A DNA stretch of 6,738 bases from DATJHM01 sp035493895 (GTDB taxonomy: Bacteria > Chloroflexota > Ktedonobacteria > Ktedonobacterales > Ktedonobacteraceae), in assembly GCA_035493895.1 (NCBI GenBank), contig DATJHM010000325.1, forward strand, positions 1 through 6,738, given 5' to 3'. The position numbers were made by a program, and so were the translations under genes. Below, in pieces: positions 1 to 4,819 of the stretch. Each line of letters opens with the position of its first letter. Positions within the stretch are counted from its first letter, which is position 1. Below the pieces are notes generated by a model that saw nothing but the letters and a program-made list of their open reading frames with translations, ran no database searches and was not told the DNA's origin.

Positions 1-25
1 TTTTGCGGCTCGTCTCGTCTTTGGC

Positions 26-120
26 AAGGGGGCGCCGATGGTCCCCATCCTCGAAGAAAGGCCGAGGTAGGGACCAGGCTTTATGCCGGTCCGCGGCCCC
101 CACCGGCCATTTCGCCCCTT
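26..120 (+). ncRNA. Candidate structured RNA or DNA fold with three-way junction
   Basis: An outer stem pairs AAGGGGGCG (26-34, one bulged G) with CGCCCCTT (113-120). It encloses two further hairpins. Arm 1 pairs GGTCCCCATCCTCG (40-53) with CGAGGTAGGGACC (63-75), with a small internal irregularity. Arm 2 pairs ATGCCGGT (83-90) with ACCGGCCAT (102-110) with one bulged G. These pairings are read directly from the bases and nest consistently into a closed three-way junction, which is hard to get by chance in 95 nt. The strand is unproven; plus is given because the pairing was read on that strand. The class is unknown. HEARO/omega-type RNAs of IscB elements are abundant in Ktedonobacter and are one possibility, but no IscB gene follows and I cannot match a consensus by eye. 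Confidence 0.35.
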
Positions 121-139
121 CTGTTGATGCATATTCATT

Positions 140-276
140 GCAGACAAGCGGCGACTCTACGGAATTGATGCGAGATTCCCCTTATCTACGTGACATTGCC
201 GCTTGTCTGCGACCGGGTGGCTCTCCGATCGGAGATTCTCGTCATTGACCCGGTCGCAGGCAAGCGGCGACTCTAC
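140..276. repeat. 21-nt motif: two direct copies and one inverted copy
   Basis: The 21-nt sequence at 140-160 (starting GCAGACAAGCGGC and ending GACTCTAC) recurs at 256-276 with a single difference (A to G at the fifth base). Its first 13 bases also occur inverted at 198-210 (GCCGCTTGTCTGC). The inverted copy extends to the right so that 198-218 is complementary to 248-268 at 20 of 21 positions. The central copy can therefore pair with the left copy (140-152) or with the right one, but not with both. Both direct copies are followed by ATTGATG (164-170 and 290-296), so the duplicated unit may be larger than 21 nt. A decayed mobile-element end, or alternating RNA hairpins, would explain this arrangement. 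Confidence 0.7.
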
Positions 277-331
277 AAGGGGTGGGGTGATTGATGGGCA
301 TTGGGCACAGGTATCTCAGAAACAGGCAGTG

Positions 332-388
332 CAGTTCTTTGAAGAGCCGCTTCATCAATGATGCAAGATACTTTTCTTCAAAGAACTG
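332..388. repeat. Perfect 14-bp inverted repeat
   Basis: CAGTTCTTTGAAGA (332-345) is exactly complementary to TCTTCAAAGAACTG (375-388). The 29-nt loop itself contains a small CATC/GATG hairpin (353-363). The structure lies downstream of the stop codon of the secreted-protein gene. No T-run follows the stem on either strand, so it is not a classical intrinsic terminator; it might stabilise the 3' end of that mRNA or be a protein-binding site. Confidence 0.6.
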
Positions 389-428
389 ACAGAACGTATT
401 TTCTCTCTATCAGAGGAGCGGGACAGGC

Positions 429-884
429 TTAAAAACTTTTCGCGTCGTTGTATGCCGTCACATTGAAGGAAGCGCCGTTAGGAATCGCCGTGAGATCCTG
501 ATTGAAGATGGCCCAGCGTGTGCCGGTATACCAGACGCCAATCGCATGATTGTCGTATACACCGCCGACGCCGCCGGGATTCCAGTTTGGCGTGACAAAG
601 ACAATCGCGTTGGGATTGTTATTGGTGACAGGATTGTTCAGAACCGTCCAGTCACCAACACTGTTTGCCGCTGTTGCTCTATGGACATACACGATAAATG
701 TTGGTGGCGCAACGTTACGGGCAGCCGTGTGCGTCGGTATACTTCTGGTCGAAGGAGAGGACGCTGCCGAAGCAGGTGTGAAGCTGGCGAACCACATACA
801 TGTAAGTGCCAGAACGCTCAGCATGCTCAAAATAATGGGGTGGACAACCCTCTTTTGCTGCTGCGCTCTTTCCGTATTTTCCAC
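429..884 (-). CDS. Small secreted protein with NWNPGG / IFNQD domain, function unknown
   Basis: The frame is open back to a TTG at 965, but I prefer the GTG at 884. It has a strong Shine-Dalgarno (AAGGGAAAGA, 6 nt upstream), whereas the TTG has none. The resulting 151-residue protein begins with a Sec signal peptide: Lys11-Arg12, a hydrophobic stretch over about 16-36, and an A-S-A cleavage site near residue 40. After a Ser/Thr/Pro-rich linker (41-62), residues 63-146 form a compact aromatic- and Asn-rich domain with the motifs NPVTNNNPNA, NWNPGG (100-105), YDNHAIGVWY (110-119) and WAIFNQD (124-130). I recognise this pattern from small exported proteins of Chloroflexota and cyanobacteria (I think DUF7452, from memory). 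Their role is unknown. No Cys remains after cleavage and there is no sortase or lipobox signal, so it is probably released or loosely wall-associated. It stands alone, and the three-way structured region lies downstream of it. Confidence 0.8.
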   Translation of the reverse strand: MENTERAQQQKRVVHPIILSMLSVLALTCMWFASFTPASAASSPSTRSIPTHTAARNVAPPTFIVYVHRATAANSVGDWTVLNNPVTNNNPNAIVFVTPNWNPGGVGGVYDNHAIGVWYTGTRWAIFNQDLTAIPNGASFNVTAYNDAKSF

Positions 885-935
885 GATTGTTCTTTCCCTT
901 TCATTTCTACTCAGAATGCTGCAATATTTATTATT

Positions 936-954
936 TGTCACTTGTTTCGTGACA
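936..954. promoter_or_regulatory. Dyad TGTCAC-N7-GTGACA upstream of the secreted-protein gene
   Basis: TGTCAC (936-941) and GTGACA (949-954) form a perfect 6-bp inverted repeat separated by seven bases (TTGTTTC). It sits about 50-70 nt upstream of the chosen GTG start, between the AT-rich promoter-like stretch (966-1010) and the coding region. That is a plausible place for an operator. No regulator can be assigned from sequence alone. Confidence 0.35.
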
Positions 955-965
955 CTGTAATTCAA

Positions 966-1232
966 TTGTAAATAATATATAAAAATGAATATAAGTATTA
1001 GTATTCATGCAATAGATAGAAGAGGGTACTTCTCAGCTTTTTGATGGTAAAAAACGAGGGAAAAGTGCAAGGACGTGGTAAAGTTGCGCAAAGCGCTTTT
1101 TGTGCAGTCCTGTTTTGTGATTTGCATCTTGTCGTGTGAGGGCAATAAACTAAGATATAATAAGTAGTGATCCATTTATGAAGGAACAGAAATGTCTTTG
1201 TTGAGGCATAGAATAGAGAGAAGGAGAGAGCG
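966..1232. other. AT-rich divergent intergenic region
   Basis: This region separates the minus-strand secreted-protein gene from the plus-strand HTH gene and carries the promoters of both. Its left end (966-1010) is almost pure A/T, with a tandem AGTATT repeat (994-1005) flanked by ATGAATA (985-991) and TATTCAT (1002-1008). A dyad TGCGCAAA / TTTGTGCA (1085-1106, one G-U) is a possible operator. A minus-strand frame covers 998-1348 but overlaps the HTH gene, has no domain and is not credible. I see no RNA gene here. Confidence 0.5.
1156..1161 (+). promoter_or_regulatory. Probable -10 box of the HTH regulator gene
   Basis: A consensus TATAAT lies 71 nt upstream of the ATG at 1233. No good -35 element is found at 16-18 nt (TTGTCG at 1129-1134 is 21 nt away), so the promoter may need an activator or may be weak. 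It would leave a leader of about 65 nt. Confidence 0.4.
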
Positions 1233-1712
1233 ATGCAGAACAGAGCCGGAGGCGGGAAGTTTGCCTTTATGGATGCGGGCGACGTTGCCAGGAGACTGGG
1301 TATTGATCGCGTGACATTAGACCAATGGGTCAAAGAGGGGCGCATCAAGACGCATCGGGGGGTTGGGCGCGATGCATTTTTCCGTAGCGGAGATGTCGAA
1401 GCACTTTACAACGAATTGCATCCAGAAGCCGAACTGGCTGCGGCCGTTGTTGCTGATGAGCAGGAGAGTGCTGGCGGGACCGCTTCGCAGACGCCAGTGC
1501 GCAAAAAGCAAGATCCGCAGATGCGCGTCTACCTGCGTTTGCAGGCCGATGCCAAATGGTATGACACCTCTGAAGAAGATATTCTGACCTGGTTCAAGCA
1601 ACTGGCACCGGAAGGTTACGAGCGCAATAAACGCAATGCGGAACATACTATCAAGAAGTTGCAGTATCTCGTGAGCCTGATCGAAGATGGGCAGAAGCGT
1701 AGCAACGATTAA
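1233..1712 (+). CDS. MerR/excisionase-type helix-turn-helix DNA-binding protein
   Basis: This is a cytoplasmic protein of 159 residues. The ATG is preceded by a strong Shine-Dalgarno (AAGGAGAGAG). Residues 12-60 form a MerR-like winged helix-turn-helix: the DAGDVARRLGIDRVTLDQWV segment is the HTH, GRIKTHRGVGRDAFF the beta wing, and RSGDVEALYNEL the closing helix. The layout resembles BldC and phage excisionases. A flexible Ala/Glu/Gln-rich linker (62-95) leads to a C-terminal helical domain (96-150) with conserved-looking aromatics (KWYDTSEEDILTWFKQL) that I do not recognise. It lacks the long dimerisation coiled coil and Cys sensor residues of metal-responsive MerR proteins, so it is probably a transcription regulator or nucleoid-type DNA binder rather than a metal sensor. 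No integrase or phage gene is adjacent, which argues against a working excisionase. It is monocistronic, with its own terminator. Confidence 0.8.
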   Translation: MQNRAGGGKFAFMDAGDVARRLGIDRVTLDQWVKEGRIKTHRGVGRDAFFRSGDVEALYNELHPEAELAAAVVADEQESAGGTASQTPVRKKQDPQMRVYLRLQADAKWYDTSEEDILTWFKQLAPEGYERNKRNAEHTIKKLQYLVSLIEDGQKRSND

Positions 1713-1734
1713 GCATGTATTTGAGAAGCAACCG

Positions 1735-1763
1735 AATGGGTGGCTCTGTGCCACCCATTTTTT
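1735..1763 (+). terminator. Intrinsic terminator of the HTH gene
   Basis: A perfect 10-bp stem, AATGGGTGGC (1735-1744) with GCCACCCATT (1750-1759), closes a 5-nt loop (TCTGT) and runs into six consecutive T residues (1758-1763). It begins 23 nt after the HTH stop codon. On the minus strand the stem is not followed by a T-run, so it mainly stops plus-strand transcription before the convergent membrane-protein gene. Confidence 0.93.
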
Positions 1764-1833
1764 GTTTAGATGGGAGGCAGTGGAGCCTGTCTCGCTTCTC
1801 TCCAATCTTGTATCAGCAAGATAAGGCCGGTCC

Positions 1834-2301
1834 TCAATAGCTCTTTTTCGCAGGGATAAACAGGTTATGCAAGAAGCCAGTAATGAGTTTGAAGACGATC
1901 GTATAAGAAAGAATCGCCACGAGCGTATTCATATCGATGAGCCAGCCCTGGTATGAGAGCATGGGAAGGAGATTATTGAATGGGAGTACCGGCCAGGCGC
2001 TGAGTTGAAAGATCCAACTCGCAAAAATGCTGGCATGCAGCGAAAAAGCTATAAGCAAGAAACGCGCAAAGAGGAGCAAGAGAAGCAGGCAAAGGGCGAA
2101 ATTGAGCAGCTGTATAATTTTGCGCACCATAAACACCAGCGCGTTATGCAGGCCGGAGGCGAGACGGCGATGCCAGGGCTCACGCATATTAGAAAATTGA
2201 TATGTCGGAATTGGGAGTGTGATCCGTGGAAGACCCGGATCGGTATCGGCCGCATTGAGTGTATGAGCGTTGTGTCGATTACGGCGTTTTAATAATTGCA
2301 T
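1834..2301 (-). CDS. YggT-like two-helix membrane protein
   Basis: I chose the ATG at 2301 because AGAAGG lies 7 nt upstream; an in-frame ATG at 2328 would add nine residues but has no ribosome binding site. The 155-residue product starts with a basic, polar cytoplasmic segment of about 55 residues. It then has one long hydrophobic helix with a poly-Leu core, a short loop with WPVLPFNNLLP and a following Asp, and a second helix near the C-terminus ending in Lys-Lys. This order (helix, Arg-Phe-Leu-Leu, Trp-Pro-x-Leu-Pro-Phe, Asp, helix) resembles half of a YggT (YlmG) protein, a family tied to membrane or division-site organisation. The polar N-terminal extension is not part of the usual short YggT. 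The match is from motif shape only. It is divergent from the pterin cluster and convergent with the HTH gene, with no operon partner. Confidence 0.65.
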   Translation of the reverse strand: MQLLKRRNRHNAHTLNAADTDPGLPRITLPIPTYQFSNMREPWHRRLASGLHNALVFMVRKIIQLLNFALCLLLLLLFARFLLIAFSLHASIFASWIFQLSAWPVLPFNNLLPMLSYQGWLIDMNTLVAILSYTIVFKLITGFLHNLFIPAKKSY

Positions 2302-2349
2302 GGCTGAGCCTTCTTCTATTGTGTGCATCCCAGTCTACTATAAAGAACG

Positions 2350-2381
2350 TGTACAGTATATGATTTTGTTTATATTGTACA
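2350..2381. promoter_or_regulatory. Long inverted repeat in the divergent promoter region (candidate operator)
   Basis: TGTACAGTATA (2350-2360) and TATATTGTACA (2371-2381) are inverted copies matching at 10 of 11 positions, around a 10-bp spacer (TGATTTTGTT). Half-site centres are about two helical turns apart, which suits a dimeric or tetrameric repressor. It lies about 50 nt upstream of the membrane-protein start on the minus strand and 120 nt upstream of the reductase start on the plus strand, so it could control either gene or both. No specific regulator family can be named. Confidence 0.5.
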
Positions 2382-2484
2382 TCATAGTGCATCTTTTGCA
2401 ACTCACAATGGACGATAGTAGCCAGGTTTCGCTGCTATGAAGCCGGTTCAGGCAAGAGCGTTCTACAAAGAGCAGCCTGCATTG

Positions 2485-2493
2485 TGCTATAAT
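2485..2493 (+). promoter_or_regulatory. Extended -10 promoter giving a leaderless reductase mRNA
   Basis: TGCTATAAT is a perfect extended -10 element (TGnTATAAT). The expected transcription start, about 7 nt after the box, falls at 2499-2501, exactly on the ATG at 2501. There is no Shine-Dalgarno before this ATG (the bases are AATTCAAAAT) and no good -35, which is normal for extended -10 promoters. The transcript is therefore predicted to be leaderless or nearly so. Confidence 0.7.
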
Positions 2494-2500
2494 TCAAAAT

Positions 2501-3214
2501 ATGAATATGCAAGATCGCGTCGCTATTATCACTGGTGCCGGGCGCGGTATCGGTCGTGCTACTGCGCAACTGTTCGCACGGGAAGGTGCGCGTGTGGCCC
2601 TGTTCAGCCGTACCCGTAGTGAACTGGATGAGGTACTGCGCGAGATCACACAGGCGGGCGGTCAGGGGTTGGTGGTGGCCGGTGATGTCTCACATGAGGA
2701 AGATGTTCAGCAACTCTTTCGGCTGGTACAGGCGCACTATGGGCGCGTCGACATCCTGGTGAACTGCGCTGCGATCGTCGCAGTACGCCCGTTTCGCGAA
2801 ATGGATACTGCGATCTGGGATCAGGTGATCGATATCAATCTGCGTGGAACCTTTCTCTGCTGTCGTGAAGCCTTTCGTCTGATGGCAGCGCAGAAGCAAG
2901 GCGTGATTATTAACCTTTCATCGCTATCTGGCGTCAAAGGTGTAGAGAAGTTCCCTGGATTGAGTGCGTACAACGTCTCAAAAGCAGGCGTGGCCGGGTT
3001 GACGGAAATACTTGCCGTCGAAGGCAAAGCAGATAATATTCGCGTTTGTGCTGTAAGCCCGGGGGCTGTTGATACGGCTATGTTGCGTCAGGCCGCACCA
3101 CATTTGCAGGCGGATATGACTCCGGAAGAGCTGGCCGATATTCTGCTTTTCCTCGCGGGAGATTCCGGGAAGAAGTTCAGCGGTAGCAATATTGAGCTTT
3201 TCACCAACGCCTGA
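2501..3214 (+). CDS. Short-chain dehydrogenase/reductase, candidate sepiapterin-reductase-like enzyme
   Basis: The protein has 237 residues, the usual length of a classical SDR. It shows the complete motif set: TGAGRGIG nucleotide-binding loop (11-18), Asp62-Val63 near the adenine, NCAA (88-91) in place of NNAG, Asn113, catalytic Ser141, Tyr157 and Lys161 (YNVSK), and the PG motif at 187-188. Arg37 at the end of the second beta strand favours NADPH over NADH. Such an enzyme is a soluble NAD(P)H-dependent oxidoreductase; the SDR fold alone does not give the substrate. The next gene encodes a pyruvoyl-tetrahydropterin synthase-like protein, and in tetrahydrobiopterin synthesis the step after that enzyme is carried out by an SDR (sepiapterin reductase), so that role is inferred from context. 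FabG-type or sugar dehydrogenase roles remain possible. The gene heads the cluster and is predicted to be translated from a leaderless mRNA. Confidence 0.88.
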   Translation: MNMQDRVAIITGAGRGIGRATAQLFAREGARVALFSRTRSELDEVLREITQAGGQGLVVAGDVSHEEDVQQLFRLVQAHYGRVDILVNCAAIVAVRPFREMDTAIWDQVIDINLRGTFLCCREAFRLMAAQKQGVIINLSSLSGVKGVEKFPGLSAYNVSKAGVAGLTEILAVEGKADNIRVCAVSPGAVDTAMLRQAAPHLQADMTPEELADILLFLAGDSGKKFSGSNIELFTNA

Positions 3215-3267
3215 CGGACAATTACGCGAACAGAGCAAGCAACAATGCAATCAATAAGGAAATGGTT

Positions 3268-3678
3268 ATGGTCTATCTGACGCGACGTGTCACCTTTAGC
3301 GCTGCTCATCGGCTCTGGAGTAATGCTCTCTCTGAAGAAGAGAATTATTTGATCTATGACAAATGCGCCAATCCTCATGGTCATGGACATAATTACATTT
3401 TAGAGGTTACCGTTCACGGTCAGCCAGATCAGCAGACGGGGATGGTCTTGAACCTGGCCGATATGAAAAGAATCATACATGAGCAAGCGGTTGACCGCGT
3501 CGATCATAAGCACCTCAACTACGATGTCCCCTGGCTGGAGGGGATCGTTCCCACCACGGAGATGCTCGTTGTGAAGTTCTGGGAGCGCCTGGAGCCACAC
3601 TTTCCACCTGGATTGCTCTACGAAGTCAAGCTCTATGAAACAGAGAATAATAGCGCGACCTATCGAGGCGAAGCATGA
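3268..3678 (+). CDS. 6-pyruvoyl-tetrahydropterin synthase-like protein (animal-type motif)
   Basis: AAGGA at 3256-3260 is 7 nt from the ATG at 3268 but only 1 nt from the in-frame ATG at 3262, so I start at 3268 (136 residues). Numbered from 3262, the zinc ligands are His16 (SAAHRL), His41 and His43 in CANPHGHGHNY, the catalytic Cys is Cys35, its partners Asp81-His82 are in VDHKHLN, and Glu126 (YETENN) would bind the pterin. The Cys-x5-His-x-His spacing and the segments GMVLNLAD, TTE and YETENN follow animal PTPS closely; E. coli QueD has Cys-x3-His-x-His. PTPS converts 7,8-dihydroneopterin triphosphate to 6-pyruvoyl-tetrahydropterin. QueD-type activity for queuosine is the main alternative, but no queC, queE or queF gene is near. 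It is 47-53 nt behind the reductase and overlaps the glycosyltransferase start, which suggests one operon. Confidence 0.88.
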   Translation: MVYLTRRVTFSAAHRLWSNALSEEENYLIYDKCANPHGHGHNYILEVTVHGQPDQQTGMVLNLADMKRIIHEQAVDRVDHKHLNYDVPWLEGIVPTTEMLVVKFWERLEPHFPPGLLYEVKLYETENNSATYRGEA

Positions 3679-4784
3679 GAATTGCCCTGGTTGCGCCGCT
3701 CGTCAGTGCCATCGTCCAGCCCTATCTGGGAGGCGCACAGGCTCACGTGGCCGAACTGGCACAGGGATTGCAGCAGCGTGGGCATACTGTGACGCTCTTT
3801 GCGCGAGAAGGCTCGGAAGTTCCAGGCGTTACTGTAGAATCGATCGCCGTGCCCGCAACAGTCAGCCCGACCAATTTTTCGCTTGCCACAACTGACCGCT
3901 ACCGTGAGGTGGGTTTCTTTGAGGGTTTCATGGTGCAATCGCAGATCTTCCTGGACCTTTTCCTGGGGTTGCGCCAGCGTCAGCACGAATTTGACCTTAT
4001 CCACGCTCATGCCTTTGATTGGCCTGCTTTTGCCTGTAGTACCATTATCCAGCATATTCCTGTTGTGCATACACTGCATTTGCCCGCGGTCGTGGGCGAA
4101 ATTAATGATGGACTGCGTATTTTAGAGCGACGAGGGCACCCATTGACGCTGATCACCGTCTCGCAGGCCTGTGCGCGTACGTATGAGCATATTGCCACGA
4201 TTGACCATATTATCTACAACGGGCGCGATCTTGCCAGTATCCCTTACAGCGCTCGTGTGCCGATTGACGCACCTTTGCTGATCGCGGGGCGCATTGCGCC
4301 CGAGAAAGGGATCGATGCCGCAATTGAGATTGCTCTTCGTGCTCACCAGCGTTTGCTTATTGCCGGAGGAATCTACGATCTGGCGTATTACCATGAGCAT
4401 ATCGTGCCGCTTATAGAGCAGGCGGGAGAGCGTGTGACCTATCTGGGGCAGTTAGAGCATCGGGCGCTCTGGAAGCTGATGGGTGAGGTGCGTGGGCTGC
4501 TGTTTCCAATTGCCTGGGATGAGCCATTTGGCCTGACTCCTGTGGAGGCAATGGCGTGTGGAACGCCAGTTATTGCCTATCAGCGTGGGGCGGTAGCCGA
4601 GATCATTCGGCATGGCGAGACCGGCTTCCTGGTGCCTCCTGGTGCCGTGGAACAGGCAGCAGCTCTGGTCGCAGAATTGCCATCTCTCTCTCGGGCGTCT
4701 TGCCGGAGACATGTCGCAAAGAACTTTTCCCAGGAGGCGATGCTCACACGCTATGAGGAAATGTATGCCTCACTTCGTGTGTGA
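3675..4784 (+). CDS. GT4-family glycosyltransferase (GT-B fold), candidate pterin glycosyltransferase
   Basis: The ATG overlaps the stop codon of the preceding gene (ATGA), with GAGG 6 nt upstream, so the two are translationally coupled. The 369-residue protein has the two Rossmann-like domains of GT-B enzymes. The N-terminal acceptor domain has the glycine-rich GGAQAHVAEL loop (19-28) and HAHAFDWP (110-117). The C-terminal nucleotide-sugar domain has GRIAPEKG (205-212, Arg206 and Lys211 for the diphosphate) and the E-x7-E motif with Glu283 and Glu291 (EPFGLTPVEA), then GTPVIAYQRGAVAEII. This indicates a retaining transferase using a UDP- or GDP-sugar. There is no membrane helix or signal peptide, so it is cytoplasmic. 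The acceptor cannot be read from sequence. Its coupling to a pterin synthase suggests a tetrahydropterin acceptor, as for cyanobacterial biopterin glucosyltransferase, but a trehalose- or cell-envelope-type substrate is possible. Confidence 0.85.
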   Translation: MRIALVAPLVSAIVQPYLGGAQAHVAELAQGLQQRGHTVTLFAREGSEVPGVTVESIAVPATVSPTNFSLATTDRYREVGFFEGFMVQSQIFLDLFLGLRQRQHEFDLIHAHAFDWPAFACSTIIQHIPVVHTLHLPAVVGEINDGLRILERRGHPLTLITVSQACARTYEHIATIDHIIYNGRDLASIPYSARVPIDAPLLIAGRIAPEKGIDAAIEIALRAHQRLLIAGGIYDLAYYHEHIVPLIEQAGERVTYLGQLEHRALWKLMGEVRGLLFPIAWDEPFGLTPVEAMACGTPVIAYQRGAVAEIIRHGETGFLVPPGAVEQAAALVAELPSLSRASCRRHVAKNFSQEAMLTRYEEMYASLRV

Positions 4785-4819
4785 GCCTGCTAAGAGAGCG
4801 ACCTTCATGGAACGTAATA

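Larger units (their letters stand above)
1..428. other. Gene-poor, highly structured intergenic region
   Basis: No credible protein gene is visible here. An open frame spans 3-248 on the plus strand, but its product is Arg/Ser/Gly/Pro-rich with no recognisable domain, and it runs straight through inverted repeats. What the stretch does hold is secondary structure: a potential three-arm fold at 26-120, a 21-nt motif in three copies between 140 and 276, a 12-bp perfect palindrome at 223-234 (CTCCGATCGGAG), and a 14-bp inverted repeat at 332-388. Such density of nested repeats suggests a structured RNA, the end of a mobile element, or both. I see no transposase, no IscB/TnpB reading frame and no tRNA fold. 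Confidence 0.6.

Noticed and set aside
3..248. Open frame of 81 codons on the plus strand
   Set aside because: Low-complexity Arg/Ser/Gly-rich product, no start context, and the frame crosses several inverted repeats; structure is a better explanation.
140..276. CRISPR array
   Set aside because: Only two direct copies with one inverted between them, irregular spacing and no cas gene.
294..389. 31-codon ORF (MGIGHRYL...) after a G-rich AAGGGGTGGGG stretch
   Set aside because: Too short to test by eye; the G-rich stretch is not a clear ribosome binding site, and the 14-bp inverted repeat alone explains half of the bases.
550..971. Two plus-strand frames antisense to the secreted-protein gene
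   Set aside because: Shadow frames; the minus strand has a signal peptide, a domain and a ribosome binding site.
998..1348. Minus-strand 116-codon frame
   Set aside because: Overlaps the HTH gene and its upstream region, Phe/Leu/Ser-rich by composition, no domain.
1233..1712. Prophage or integrative-element excisionase
   Set aside because: No integrase, att-like duplication or phage gene in the neighbourhood, and the protein is longer than typical excisionases.
1805..1822. ATCTTG/CAAGAT hairpin as terminator of the YggT-like gene
   Set aside because: Only six pairs, mostly A-T, with no T-run on the minus strand.
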